From NCBI GenBank assembly GCA_900552945.1, contig USBI01000037.1, positions 1 through 18,642 on the forward strand: DNA of 18,642 nucleotides. The letters are read 5' to 3'. The position numbers and the translations under genes were made by a program. This stretch comes from an uncultured Oscillospiraceae bacterium. GTDB lineage: Bacteria > Bacillota > Clostridia > Oscillospirales > Ruminococcaceae. Below the pieces are notes generated by a model. That model saw only the letters and a list, made by a program, of their open reading frames with translations. It did not search any database and was not told the DNA's origin. This document shows, piece by piece, positions 7,242 through 15,941 of this stretch; positions within the stretch are counted from its first letter, which is position 1; every line of letters starts with the position of its first letter.

Positions 7242-7276
7242 AAGCGGCGGCTGTGCCTTTCACAGCCGCCGCTTTT
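7242..7276 (+). terminator. Rho-independent terminator after cdaR
   Basis: A perfect 14-bp GC-rich stem (7242-7255 with 7261-7274) with the loop CCTTT and a short T-run to 7276. The T-run is short but the stem is very strong. Confidence 0.88.
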
Positions 7277-7307
7277 GGGCTTGTTCACGGAGGTTGTGTG
7301 AGGCAGA

Positions 7308-7335
7308 TTGCGGGCAGTTTTTAATGCTTTATGAT
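7308..7335 (+). promoter_or_regulatory. Possible promoter of the FAD dehydrogenase gene
   Basis: TTGCGG (7308-7313) and TATGAT (7330-7335) with a 16-bp spacer, between the cdaR terminator and the next gene. The boxes are imperfect, but a promoter is needed here, because the terminator upstream is strong. Confidence 0.45.
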
Positions 7336-7432
7336 AAAATATTGTTTGAACAGGTATTGGCGTTTTCATACCCCCTGGCAAAAGAGCGCGGGGTGAATGG
7401 GCAGAATGCCGTGATATACGAAGGAGGTATTT

Positions 7433-9022
7433 ATGTCGATTCTGGTTTCCGGAATCCGCACATCGCTGGATGAACCGCAGGAGGCAGCGGTTAAACGTGC
7501 GCTCAAACGAATTGGCGTACCGGCATCAACGGCTGTTTCCGCAGCGATTTCAAAAACTTCGGTGGACGCGCGCAGAGAAAAGATCACTTTTGTGCACTCC
7601 GTTTTGATTGATTTGGAGCAGGGTGAAGAAGCGGTCGTTCGGCGGTGCGCCAGTCCGCAGGTCGTTCTGCGGAAGGAACAGCCGTTGGAATTAACAAAGG
7701 GCAGCGAAACGGCAGAAGCTCCTATTGTAGTGGTTGGTTTTGGTCCAGCGGGAATGTTTGCTGCACTTTTATTATCGGAACAGGGCTACCGGGTTACCGT
7801 GCTTGAACGGGGTGAGCCGGTGGAACAGCGTACAAAAACGGTAGAACATTTTTGGAAAACCGGAACACTTGCGCCGGAAAGCAATGTTCAGTTCGGTGAA
7901 GGCGGCGCGGGGACTTTTTCAGACGGAAAACTGACTACACGTATCGGGGACTCTCGTTGCGGATATGTACTTTCGCGTTTTGTAGAGTTCGGTGCTCCGG
8001 AGGAAATACGTTTTCGCGCCAAACCACACGTTGGCACCGATCACTTGAAAACAGTCGTTCGCAATATCCGCCGGCGTATCCAGCAAAACGGTGGGGAAGT
8101 AAGGTTTTCTACCTGCTTTGAAGGGGTGCGGTATCGTGATGGACGGGTCTGTTCGGTCATAGCATCCGGGCAGGAGCTGCCCGCTTCGGCAGTGATTCTG
8201 GCGGTCGGGCACAGCGCACGGGATACTTTCGAGACATTGTACCGGGATGGATATCTCTTTTCTCCGAAGCCGTTTTCAGTCGGTGTGCGGGTGGAACATC
8301 TTCAGAGTGAAGTCGACCGGGCGTTGTATCATGAACTTGCGGGGCATCCGAGTCTGCCGAAAGGGGAATATCAGCTCTCTTACCGCAAAGGCGAAGAAGC
8401 GGTGTACACTTTCTGCATGTGTCCGGGCGGATTTGTTGTGCCTTCCTCGTCGGAAGCAGGCGGAGTTGTCGTCAACGGCATGAGCGAATATGCAAGAGAC
8501 CAGAAAAACGCCAATGCTGCGCTGGTTGTTTCGGTTGATCCACGAAAAATGGGTTCATCTCCTCTGGAGGGGATCGCCTTTCAGCGAAACCTTGAACAGG
8601 CAGCCTTCCGAATGGGAGGCGGAAATTATTCCGCGCCCGTTCAAACGGCAGGGCGCTTTTTGAACGGACAGGCCGGTTACGATTTTGGGCGGGTCCTGCC
8701 GTCTTACCAGGCCGGAATTGCTCCCGGGGATTTCGCAAAGCTGTTTCCGGATTATGTTACCGGTCTGCTCAAAGAGGGGCTTGTCCGTTTTGGTAGGAAG
8801 CAGAATGGGTTTGATGCGCCGGATACGGTTTTGACCGGTGTGGAAACCAGAACCTCCTCTCCGGTCCGGATCGAGCGGGACGACACCTTTCAGGCGTTGT
8901 CTCATCCGGGGGTTTATCCCTGCGGAGAAGGCGCCGGTTACGCCGGAGGAATTATGAGCGCCGCGGTGGATGGAATTCGTGTTGCGCAGGCGGTTATGAA
9001 ACGGTTTGCTCCGCACCTGTAA
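7433..9022 (+). CDS. FAD-dependent dehydrogenase, COG2509 type
   Basis: A flavoprotein of unknown substrate, 529 residues. Residues 1-90 form an N-terminal domain (a strand-rich segment with DARREKITFVHSVLIDL) usual in this uncharacterised family. The FAD Rossmann fold starts at ~98 with IVVVGFGPAGMFAALLLSEQG and ends with the ribose-binding glutamate E125 (VTVLERG). NVQFGEGGAGTFSDGKLTTR at ~151-170 is a family hallmark, and the C-terminal FAD motif is YPCGEGAGYAGGIMSAAVDG, with the family's PCGEGAGYAGGI. A cysteine pair sits in FCMCPGGFV. The start is ATG 7433 with a near-perfect AAGGAGG six bases upstream. It stands alone between the cdaR terminator and the gatC promoter, so context does not suggest a substrate. 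Annotation pipelines often call this family NAD(P)/FAD-dependent oxidoreductase. Confidence 0.9.
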   Translation: MSILVSGIRTSLDEPQEAAVKRALKRIGVPASTAVSAAISKTSVDARREKITFVHSVLIDLEQGEEAVVRRCASPQVVLRKEQPLELTKGSETAEAPIVVVGFGPAGMFAALLLSEQGYRVTVLERGEPVEQRTKTVEHFWKTGTLAPESNVQFGEGGAGTFSDGKLTTRIGDSRCGYVLSRFVEFGAPEEIRFRAKPHVGTDHLKTVVRNIRRRIQQNGGEVRFSTCFEGVRYRDGRVCSVIASGQELPASAVILAVGHSARDTFETLYRDGYLFSPKPFSVGVRVEHLQSEVDRALYHELAGHPSLPKGEYQLSYRKGEEAVYTFCMCPGGFVVPSSSEAGGVVVNGMSEYARDQKNANAALVVSVDPRKMGSSPLEGIAFQRNLEQAAFRMGGGNYSAPVQTAGRFLNGQAGYDFGRVLPSYQAGIAPGDFAKLFPDYVTGLLKEGLVRFGRKQNGFDAPDTVLTGVETRTSSPVRIERDDTFQALSHPGVYPCGEGAGYAGGIMSAAVDGIRVAQAVMKRFAPHL

Positions 9023-9106
9023 CGTGAAACTGAAACATTGTGCCAAACAGAACGAAAAAAGTGTGTTGCAAAGCCGGTTTTCAGTGGTTTGACGAAAGAT
9101 TTCCCC

Positions 9107-9135
9107 TTGAAAGTAACTGTCAAATAGTGTATAAT
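9107..9135 (+). promoter_or_regulatory. Strong sigma-A promoter of the gatCAB operon
   Basis: TTGAAA (9107-9112) and a perfect TATAAT (9130-9135) with a 17-bp spacer, followed by an AT-rich start region. Expected start is near 9142, giving a leader of ~47 nt. It is one of the two best promoter matches in the window. Confidence 0.88.
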
Positions 9136-9178
9136 TTTTTAATGACTTATGTTAGAAAACCCCAAGAAAAAGATGGGC

Positions 9179-9191
9179 GGTGAAGAATATG
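9179..9191 (+). promoter_or_regulatory. Ribosome binding site that fixes the gatC start
   Basis: GGTGA (9179-9183) is five bases before ATG 9189 but overlaps the in-frame GTG at 9180, so the ATG is preferred. The gatB start has nearly the same layout (GGCGGTGA, then ATGCAG). Confidence 0.65.
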
Positions 9192-9467
9192 CAGGACGAA
9201 AAACTGCTTGAACATTTGTGTAATTTGAGCAAGCTGACTCTGACGGAAGAGGAGGTAAAAAGCTTTTCTTCCGATATGGATGTCATCATCGGCATTATGG
9301 ATTCCATCAAGGAAGTTGAAATGACCGGTGATATCCACCGTGATAAAGGCGTGTATTTTTCGGAGCTGAGAGAGGATCAGGCACAGCCGTCTTATCCGAC
9401 CGAAAAATTGCTTGCCAACGCGAAAGAACAGGAAGACAATTATTACGCAGTTCCGAAACTCTTTTAA
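9189..9467 (+). CDS. gatC: Asp-tRNA(Asn)/Glu-tRNA(Gln) amidotransferase subunit C
   Basis: GatC is the small clamp that holds GatA and GatB together in the GatCAB amidotransferase. The 92-residue protein has the family layout: an N-terminal helix pair (LLEHLCNLSKLTLTEEEVKSFSSDMDVIIGIMDSIKEV) then an extended segment with SELREDQAQPSYPTEKLLANA and the end DNYYAVPKLF, which wraps around GatA. ATG 9189 is chosen over GTG 9180 on ribosome-site spacing. It is the first gene of gatC-gatA-gatB, 13 nt before gatA. Confidence 0.95.
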   Translation: MQDEKLLEHLCNLSKLTLTEEEVKSFSSDMDVIIGIMDSIKEVEMTGDIHRDKGVYFSELREDQAQPSYPTEKLLANAKEQEDNYYAVPKLF

Positions 9468-9480
9468 AGGAAGGTAAATC

Positions 9481-10932
9481 ATGGACTTACAATCTCTTAC
9501 CGTAAGAGGTCTGCGGGAAAAGCTGGATCAAAAAGAGTTGTCGGCAGTTGAAGTGACCAGCGCCTATCTTTCCAGAATTTCCGAAAAAGACCCGGATATT
9601 AAAAGCTATATCACTGTCTGCGAAGAGTCTGCCCTTGCGCAGGCAAAGGAAGCTCAGAAACAGATCGATGCCGGAAACGCGAAACCGCTTACCGGTATCC
9701 CGCTCGGCATCAAAGACAACATTTGTACAGAGGGCGTAAAAACCACCTGTGCTTCCAAAATGCTGGCGGACTTTGTCCCGCCGTACAACGCGACGGTCAT
9801 GCAGAAGCTCAATGACCAGAATGTTGTCACGCTGGGAAAACTGAATATGGACGAATTCGCGATGGGCGGTTCCACAGCGACATCTTATTTTAAAAAGACC
9901 GTCAATCCGTTTGACTTTTCTAAGGTGCCGGGCGGCTCTTCCGGCGGCTCGGCGGCTTGCGTTTCCGCTTCGCTCGCTCCTGCGGCGCTTGGTTCCGATA
10001 CAGGTGGTTCTATTCGTCAGCCGTCCGCGTTCTGCGGCGTCACCGGTCTGAAACCGACCTACGGTGCGGTTTCCCGGTTTGGCTTGGTGGCTTTCGCTTC
10101 TTCTCTGGATCAGATCGGCCCTATTGCAAACAACGCGTATGACTGTGGTCTTATCTTTAATCAGCTTTGCGGATTTGACCCGCACGATGGGACGACCTCA
10201 AAACACGTTCATGCGGACGCGCTTTCTCTGGTTGGCCAGAGCCTGAAAGGCTTGAAAATCGCGGTTCCGAAAGAGTTTTTCGAAGCGGGTATTGATGAAG
10301 AGGTAAAACAGAGCGTTTACGCTGCGATCAAGACTTATGAAGAAATGGGCGCGCAGGCGGTTGAGGTTTCCATGCCGAGCTTGAAATATGCCGTTCCTGC
10401 TTATTACCTTATTTCTTCCGCGGAAGCGAGCTCCAACCTGTCCCGCTATGACGGTATTAAATACGGTTACCGCGCGCAGAACGGAGAGGATTATAACGAC
10501 CTCATCCGCCGCACCCGTGACGAGGGCTTTGGCACCGAGGTAAAACGCCGCATCCTGCTTGGCACCTATGCGCTTGCAAGCGGTTATTACGATGCTTATT
10601 ATAAAAAGGCGCTCTATCTGAAAGGAAAGATTCGCGAGGAATACAACGCCATTTTTGATCAGTGCGATGTTATGATCACCCCGACCGCTCCGAGCACCGC
10701 GCTTGGATTTGATGAGGGTATCAGCGATCCGGCTAAGATGTATCTGGCTGATATCTGCACGGTAACGGTCAACATTGCGGGTCTCCCGGCGATTTCTACT
10801 CCTTGCGGGTATGATAAAAACGGCATGCCGATTGGTATGTCCGTTGTAGGTCGTGCGTTTGATGAGGCGAGGCTCATTCAGGTGGCGGATGCGTTTGAGC
10901 AGGGCTTTGAGCGCAAAACCCCCACGTTATAA
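9481..10932 (+). CDS. gatA: Asp-tRNA(Asn)/Glu-tRNA(Gln) amidotransferase subunit A
   Basis: GatA is the glutaminase subunit: it releases ammonia from glutamine, which travels to GatB to amidate Asp-tRNA(Asn) or Glu-tRNA(Gln). The amidase-signature triad is complete: K78 (GIKDN), S153 (PGGSSGGSAA) and the nucleophile S177 (GSDTGGSIRQP). The 483 residues match the family length, and the C-terminal GLPAISTPCGYDKNGMPIGMSVVGR block is typical. The start is ATG with AAAGGAAGG seven bases upstream. Spacing to gatB is 20 nt. Confidence 0.97.
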   Translation: MDLQSLTVRGLREKLDQKELSAVEVTSAYLSRISEKDPDIKSYITVCEESALAQAKEAQKQIDAGNAKPLTGIPLGIKDNICTEGVKTTCASKMLADFVPPYNATVMQKLNDQNVVTLGKLNMDEFAMGGSTATSYFKKTVNPFDFSKVPGGSSGGSAACVSASLAPAALGSDTGGSIRQPSAFCGVTGLKPTYGAVSRFGLVAFASSLDQIGPIANNAYDCGLIFNQLCGFDPHDGTTSKHVHADALSLVGQSLKGLKIAVPKEFFEAGIDEEVKQSVYAAIKTYEEMGAQAVEVSMPSLKYAVPAYYLISSAEASSNLSRYDGIKYGYRAQNGEDYNDLIRRTRDEGFGTEVKRRILLGTYALASGYYDAYYKKALYLKGKIREEYNAIFDQCDVMITPTAPSTALGFDEGISDPAKMYLADICTVTVNIAGLPAISTPCGYDKNGMPIGMSVVGRAFDEARLIQVADAFEQGFERKTPTL

Positions 10933-10952
10933 GAACAAGGCGGTGAAAAAAT

Positions 10953-12377
10953 ATGCAGTATATCCCTGTTATAGGGCTTGAGATTCACGCAGAACTCCTG
11001 ACCGATTCTAAAGTGTTCTGCACCTGCTCCGCTGAGTTCGGCGGTGAGCAGAATTCCCGCTGCTGTCCTGTTTGCAGCGGCTTTCCGGGCACTCTCCCGG
11101 TCATTAATCACAAAGCGGTAGAGTATGCGGTAAAAGCCGGCTTTGCCATGAACTGCTCGATTAATAAATATTCCCAGTTTGACCGTAAAAACTATTTTTA
11201 CGCCGACCTTCCGAAGGCATATCAGATCTCTCAGCTTGACCTTCCGCTTTGCGTGGGCGGCAAGGTGAAGATTGAGACGGAAAAAGGCGAAAAATGGATT
11301 CGTATCAACCGCATCCATCTGGAAGAGGATGCCGGTAAACTGATCCATGACGAGATCAATGTCACCAGTTTGGCGGATTACAACCGCTGCGGCGTTCCGC
11401 TGATCGAGATCGTTACCGAGCCGGACATTGGTTCAGCGGAAGAGGCGAGAGCTTTGGTGGAGCAGGTCAGCTTGCTGCTCCAGTACGCGGGCGTCTGTGA
11501 CTGTAAAATGGAGCAGGGCTCTATCCGCGCGGACGTAAACGTTTCTATCATGCCGCCGGATGCGAAAGAATTTGGTACCCGTGCGGAAATCAAGAACTTA
11601 AACTCGCTCAAATCCATCACCCGCGCGATCGACTATGAAATCAAACGTCAGGCGGAACTGCTTGACCGCGGTGAAAAGGTCATTCAGGAGACCCGCCGGT
11701 TTAATGACAACCACGGTACGACCAAATCGATGCGTACCAAAGAGGACGCGGATGATTACCGTTACTTCCCGGAACCGGATATCCCGCCGATCAACTTTAC
11801 TGATGATGACCTGCGTGCTATCCGTGATTCCCTTCCGAAAATGCCGGATGAGCGTCTGAAACAGTATACCGAAGAGTATGGTCTTACCGAAAAGGACGCG
11901 AAAATCCTGGTAGGCGATGTTGCGCTGTCAAACTTCTTTGATGCGGCAGTGGCCATTTATCCGAATTATAAAAACATTTGCAACTTTGTTCTCACCGAAT
12001 TGCTGCGCCGTCTGAAAGAGACCGAAACGGAAGGCATTCCGTTCTCTGCTGAGTATTTTGCGCAGCTGGTAAAAATGGTAGATGATGGCAAAGTCAGCCG
12101 CAATGACGGTAAAACGGTCCTGCGGTATATGCTGGAGAATCCGGCTTCACCGGAAGAGATCGCGAAAGCGAACGGTTTCTTAGTTGCAAATGACATGAAC
12201 GCGGTGAACGATACGGTTGACGCTGTTCTTGCGGAGCGGCCGGACCTGGTGGAACAGTACCGCGCCGGTGAAAAGAAGGTATTTGGGTTCCTGATGGGTC
12301 AGTGTACATCACGGCTGAAGGGTGTCGCGAATCCGAAGGATATTAAAGGCGTTTTGGAGAAAAAACTGTCTGAATAA
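10953..12377 (+). CDS. gatB: Asp-tRNA(Asn)/Glu-tRNA(Gln) amidotransferase subunit B
   Basis: GatB binds the misacylated tRNA, activates the side-chain carboxylate with ATP and transfers the ammonia delivered from GatA. It opens with the cradle motif IPVIGLEIHAELLT, then the zinc cysteines C23 and C25 (FCTCS) and C38 and C41 (CPVC), followed by the GFPGTLPVIN segment and KNYFYADLPKAYQISQ. EIVTEPDIGSAEEA and the EIKNLNSLKSI block are also family landmarks. The C-terminal ~150 residues are the helical YqeY-like tail that recognises the tRNA elbow. The length of 474 is usual. The start is ATG with GGCGGTGA upstream. Confidence 0.97.
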   Translation: MQYIPVIGLEIHAELLTDSKVFCTCSAEFGGEQNSRCCPVCSGFPGTLPVINHKAVEYAVKAGFAMNCSINKYSQFDRKNYFYADLPKAYQISQLDLPLCVGGKVKIETEKGEKWIRINRIHLEEDAGKLIHDEINVTSLADYNRCGVPLIEIVTEPDIGSAEEARALVEQVSLLLQYAGVCDCKMEQGSIRADVNVSIMPPDAKEFGTRAEIKNLNSLKSITRAIDYEIKRQAELLDRGEKVIQETRRFNDNHGTTKSMRTKEDADDYRYFPEPDIPPINFTDDDLRAIRDSLPKMPDERLKQYTEEYGLTEKDAKILVGDVALSNFFDAAVAIYPNYKNICNFVLTELLRRLKETETEGIPFSAEYFAQLVKMVDDGKVSRNDGKTVLRYMLENPASPEEIAKANGFLVANDMNAVNDTVDAVLAERPDLVEQYRAGEKKVFGFLMGQCTSRLKGVANPKDIKGVLEKKLSE

Positions 12378-12382
12378 ACAAT

Positions 12383-12398
12383 GAGGTGAACAGGTTTG
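12383..12398 (+). promoter_or_regulatory. Ribosome binding site supporting the TTG start of the AspRS gene
   Basis: GAGGTGA (12383-12389) is six bases before TTG 12396. There is no in-frame ATG until residue 38, inside the anticodon-binding domain, so the rare start is well supported. Confidence 0.75.
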
Positions 12399-13703
12399 AT
12401 TAATGTTTGTGGTGAGCCCCGCAAAACCTTTTACACGTTGGAAGAGCTGAAAGGTAAGATTGGGGAAACGGTTACGGTAGACGCTTGCGTCCATCGTGTC
12501 CGTGATATGGGTTCCATCCGCTTTTTTGTGCTGCGCACAGGAAGATATCTTCTCCAGAGTGTTTATGCGGCGGATGAATGCAGCTGTTCGGTAGATGATT
12601 TGAAAGTCGGTTGCTATGTACAGGTAACCGGTGTGCTTCGTGAAGAGCCGCGTGCCGTTTACGGGCTGGAACTTTCCATTCGTGAGGTGGAGCTGCTCTC
12701 CACTCCGAAAGAAGAATATCCGCTTAAGGTCGGTAACCGCCGCCTTGGCTGTTCACTTGACGCGAATCTCGATAACCGTTCGGTGGCACTGCGCAACCCG
12801 TATGAGCGTGCGGTGTTTAAGCTCACCGAAGGCGTTGTTTCCGGGTTCCGTGAGTTTATGATTCAGAACGGGTTTACCGAGATTCATTCCCCGAAAATCA
12901 ATGCGGCGGGCGCGGAAGGCGGCGCGAATATCTTTAAGCTCGATTATTTCGACCAGCCTGCGTTCTTGGCGCAGAGCCCGCAGTTCTACAAACAGACCGC
13001 GGTTGCTTTCTTTGACCGTGTGTTTGAAGTAGGGCCTGTTTTTCGTGCGGAGCGTCATAATACCTCCCGCCATCTTAATGAATACACCGGCTTGGATTTT
13101 GAAATGGGCTTTATCTCTTCCATGAACGATGTCATGGAAATGGAGACGGCAATGCTCAAATATGTATTCGCTTACATCAAAGAGCATTATCAGAACGAGC
13201 TGATGATCTTAAGCCCGGTCATTCCGGAAATCAAATCCATCCCGTCTATTACTTTTATGGAAGCGGTTGAACTGCTTGGCGGCCGCCAGCGTTATGACCT
13301 CAGCCCTGAGGATGAGGCGGCGCTTTGCGATTACGCGAAGAAGGAATATGACAGCGATTTTATTTTCGTTACCCACTTCCCGGCGGCAAAACGTCCGTTT
13401 TACGCCATGAATGACCGTGAGGACAGCCGTTTCGCGCTCAGCTTCGACCTGTTGTTCCGTGGGTTGGAAATTACCACCGGCGGGCAGCGTATCCATGATT
13501 ATGACGAGCAGGTTGAAAAGATGAAAGTCATGCATATGGACCCGGCTGAGTTTGAGACCTATTTAAAAATCCACAAATACGGCATGCCTCCGCATGGTGG
13601 CCTTGGCATCGGTCTGGAGCGTTTGGTGATGAAACTGCTTGACCGTGCAAACATCCGTGAGACCAGCATGTTCCCGCGTGATGTGAACCGTCTCGATCCG
13701 TAA
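12396..13703 (+). CDS. aspS: Aspartyl-tRNA synthetase, archaeal type, probably non-discriminating
   Basis: It charges tRNA(Asp) and, if non-discriminating, also mischarges tRNA(Asn) with Asp for GatCAB to amidate. At 435 residues it lacks the ~150-residue insertion domain of bacterial AspRS. Its layout is archaeal/eukaryotic: an OB-fold anticodon domain (residues ~1-110), then a class II core with SPKINAAGAEGGANIFKLDYF and AQSPQFYKQ, motif 2 as FRAERHNTSRHLNEYTGLDFEM, and motif 3 as GGLGIGLERLV with R409. H33 in ACVHRVRD sits where archaeal-type discriminating enzymes tend to have Trp and non-discriminating ones His; this is from memory of the family, not an alignment. A second position thought to matter cannot be judged. 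Translation starts at TTG, 18 nt after gatB. AsnRS is excluded by the AspRS-type active-site phrases. Confidence 0.9.
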   Translation: MINVCGEPRKTFYTLEELKGKIGETVTVDACVHRVRDMGSIRFFVLRTGRYLLQSVYAADECSCSVDDLKVGCYVQVTGVLREEPRAVYGLELSIREVELLSTPKEEYPLKVGNRRLGCSLDANLDNRSVALRNPYERAVFKLTEGVVSGFREFMIQNGFTEIHSPKINAAGAEGGANIFKLDYFDQPAFLAQSPQFYKQTAVAFFDRVFEVGPVFRAERHNTSRHLNEYTGLDFEMGFISSMNDVMEMETAMLKYVFAYIKEHYQNELMILSPVIPEIKSIPSITFMEAVELLGGRQRYDLSPEDEAALCDYAKKEYDSDFIFVTHFPAAKRPFYAMNDREDSRFALSFDLLFRGLEITTGGQRIHDYDEQVEKMKVMHMDPAEFETYLKIHKYGMPPHGGLGIGLERLVMKLLDRANIRETSMFPRDVNRLDP

Positions 13704-13713
13704 TAAAGAAGTT

Positions 13714-13777
13714 CTGCACAAGGCGTTTCGGCTGTTTTGAGCCGTTGCGCCTTTTCGTGCAGGTATGCTCTCTTTTT
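13714..13777 (+). terminator. Long composite hairpin between aspS and glnN: terminator or attenuator
   Basis: Three nested stems stack: CTGCAC/GTGCAG (13714-13719 with 13757-13762), AAGGCG/CGCCTT (13720-13725 with 13748-13753), and CGGCT/AGCCG (13729-13733 with 13740-13744) with a 6-nt loop GTTTTG. The nearest T-run (13773-13777) is 10 bases past the stem, so it is a poor intrinsic terminator. It may partly end transcription or protect or process the mRNA before glnN. A second small hairpin, TGCGC/GCGCA (13796-13809), lies just before the glnN ribosome site. No clear glnN promoter was found in 13763-13823. Confidence 0.55.
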
Positions 13778-13823
13778 AATACGCTTAAAATTCCGTGCGC
13801 GGATGCGCAGAAAGAAGGTACAT

Positions 13824-15917
13824 ATGTCCGAAAGATTTAATGTCATTGAAAAGTTTGGCTGTCAGGTGTTTAACGATGCTGTCATGAGAGAGCGTCTGCC
13901 TAAGCATATCTACCAGTCGATGAAAAAAACAATGACGCAGGGGCTTGAACTGGAAAAAAACATTGCGGACGTTGTTGCCAGTGCCATGAAGGATTGGGCG
14001 CTGGAAAAGGGTGCGACTCATTATACCCACTGGTTCCAGCCAATGACCGGCGTGACTGCCGAAAAGCATGATTCGTTTATTACACCGGATGGTGACGGAA
14101 AAGCTCTGATGGATTTTTCCGGCAAGGAACTTACCAAGGGCGAGCCGGATGCTTCCTCTTTCCCATCAGGCGGCCTGCGCAGCACGTTTGAGGCGCGCGG
14201 CTATACAGCGTGGGACCCAACCTCTTACGCTTTTGTTATGGATGGAACCCTTTATATTCCAACAGCGTTCTGCTCCTACTCCGGTGAGGTGTTGGATAAA
14301 AAAACCCCGCTTCTTCGTTCTATGGAGGTTATCAATACCCAGGCACTGCGCATCCTGCGGCTGTTTGGCAATACAACGGCAACTCGGGTGAATACCACAG
14401 TTGGTGCAGAGCAGGAATATTTTCTGGTGGATAAAAAGCTGTTCGATGAGCGTGAAGACCTGCGCTTGACTGGGCGCACTCTATTCGGTGCGCGCGCACC
14501 GAAAGGGCAGGAGATGGATGACCACTATTTTGGGCATATTAAACCGCGTGTCGCTGCGTTTATGGCGGACTTAGACCGTGAACTGTGGAAATTAGGAATC
14601 TATTCCAAGACCAAGCACAACGAGGTCGCTCCTTCTCAGCATGAGATGGCACCTATTTTTGAGACCAGTAACATTGCGACTGACCACAACCAGCTTACCA
14701 TGGAAGTCATGCGCAATGTAGCCAATAAACATGGTTTTGCCTGCCTGCTTCAGGAAAAACCGTACGCCGGGGTGAATGGTTCCGGTAAGCACAACAACTG
14801 GGCGCTTTCAACCGATGATGGCCAGAATCTGCTCGACCCGGGCAAATCTCCTCGGGAGAACGCACAGTTCCTGCTTTTCTTGGTTGCGGTAATGCAGGCG
14901 GTGGATGAGTATTCATCCTTGCTTCGTGTTTGCGTAGCCAGCCCGGGTAACGATCATCGTTTGGGCGGAAATGAGGCGCCTCCGTCAATTGTTTCAATGT
15001 TCATTGGCGACGAGCTGGACAACATCCTTCGTGCGATTGAAACCGGCGAGACAGGCAGCAAAACAGAAAAGAAAATGCTGGAAGTCGGCGTTAGTGTTCT
15101 TCCAAAATTCGCAAAAGATGCAACGGACCGTAACCGCACTTCGCCGTTCGCGTTTACCGGTAATAAGTTCGAATTCCGCATGCTTGGTTCCAGCCTGAAC
15201 ATTGCCTGTCCGAATATCTTTTTAAATACCATTGTTGCTGAAGTGTTGAGTCAGTTTGCAGACCGTTTGGAAGCGGCAGATGATTTTCAGTCTGAACTGC
15301 ATAATCTCATTCAGGAGACCTACCGTAACCATAAGCGCATTGTGTTTAACGGCAACAACTATTCGGAAGAGTGGGTAAAAGAAGCAGCTCGTCGCGGTCT
15401 GCCGAATCTGCCCACAACAGTAGACGCTTTGCCGGCTTACATTGAGCCGAAAAACATGGAAGTGTTTATTAAAAACCATGTATTCTCTGAAGCGGAGATT
15501 CACTCCCGTTATGAGATTTTGATGGAAAACTATTCCAAGGTTGTTAACATTGAAGCGCTTACTATGGTGGATATGGCACGCCGGCAGATCCTTCCGGCGG
15601 TAATTCGTTATAACAATCTGGTTTGTGGTACGCTTTCTTCTAAAATGCAGATTGGCATCGGCCTTGATTTAACAGCTGAAACCGAGCTTGCAAAACAGCT
15701 TTCAGAATTGAGCGGACGTCTTTCCAAGCAGATTGAAGAGTTGGAGAGAAGCGTTTCTTCTGCGAAAGATATAGAAGATGCGTTAGAGCGTGCCAAAGCA
15801 TATAAAGACGTTGTGCTCCCGAACATGGATGCGCTTCGTCAAACAGCTGATTCTTTAGAGCTGATTACCGCGAAAGAATACTGGCCGTTCCCAACGTACG
15901 AAGATCTTATGTTCTAA
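13824..15917 (+). CDS. glnN: Glutamine synthetase type III
   Basis: It makes glutamine from glutamate, ammonia and ATP in the cytosol. The 697-residue length and motifs are those of GSIII (GlnN), not the ~450-residue GSI. N-terminal GSIII-specific phrases include [20 protein letters not shown]; catalytic-domain landmarks are [14 protein letters not shown] at ~267 (the metal and glutamate site), [10 protein letters not shown] at ~319, and [21 protein letters not shown] at ~437 (ATP and ammonia site). The C-terminal ~120 residues are helical, ending with the GSIII-like [13 protein letters not shown]. The start is ATG 13824 with AGAAGG nearby; upstream in-frame codons back to 13737 fall inside the hairpin region and are rejected. 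It lies downstream of gatCAB-aspS, supplying the donor used by GatCAB, though whether it is cotranscribed is open. Confidence 0.95.
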   Translation: MSERFNVIEKFGCQVFNDAVMRERLPKHIYQSMKKTMTQGLELEKNIADVVASAMKDWALEKGATHYTHWFQPMTGVTAEKHDSFITPDGDGKALMDFSGKELTKGEPDASSFPSGGLRSTFEARGYTAWDPTSYAFVMDGTLYIPTAFCSYSGEVLDKKTPLLRSMEVINTQALRILRLFGNTTATRVNTTVGAEQEYFLVDKKLFDEREDLRLTGRTLFGARAPKGQEMDDHYFGHIKPRVAAFMADLDRELWKLGIYSKTKHNEVAPSQHEMAPIFETSNIATDHNQLTMEVMRNVANKHGFACLLQEKPYAGVNGSGKHNNWALSTDDGQNLLDPGKSPRENAQFLLFLVAVMQAVDEYSSLLRVCVASPGNDHRLGGNEAPPSIVSMFIGDELDNILRAIETGETGSKTEKKMLEVGVSVLPKFAKDATDRNRTSPFAFTGNKFEFRMLGSSLNIACPNIFLNTIVAEVLSQFADRLEAADDFQSELHNLIQETYRNHKRIVFNGNNYSEEWVKEAARRGLPNLPTTVDALPAYIEPKNMEVFIKNHVFSEAEIHSRYEILMENYSKVVNIEALTMVDMARRQILPAVIRYNNLVCGTLSSKMQIGIGLDLTAETELAKQLSELSGRLSKQIEELERSVSSAKDIEDALERAKAYKDVVLPNMDALRQTADSLELITAKEYWPFPTYEDLMF

Positions 15918-15941
15918 TAGGATTTGTATTTGTAGACTTTA

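Noticed and set aside
7324..7473. A 49-codon open frame between the cdaR terminator and the FAD dehydrogenase
   Set aside because: It has no Shine-Dalgarno site, overlaps the strong ribosome site and start of the next gene, and its peptide has no recognisable feature.
9028..9086. Terminator after the FAD dehydrogenase from ACTGAAA and TTTCAGT
   Set aside because: The arms are seven bases with a loop of over 40 and no T-run; no convincing terminator was seen between this gene and the gatC promoter.
13714..13762. Classic ANTAR target hairpin
   Set aside because: The loop has six bases, but it starts with G (GTTTTG) rather than the A1/G4 pattern I associate with ANTAR sites, and the paired second hairpin has a 4-nt loop.
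13737..13823. Upstream extension of glnN from TTG 13737
   Set aside because: It lies in the hairpin region, has no ribosome site, and the family N-terminus fits ATG 13824, which has AGAAGG upstream.
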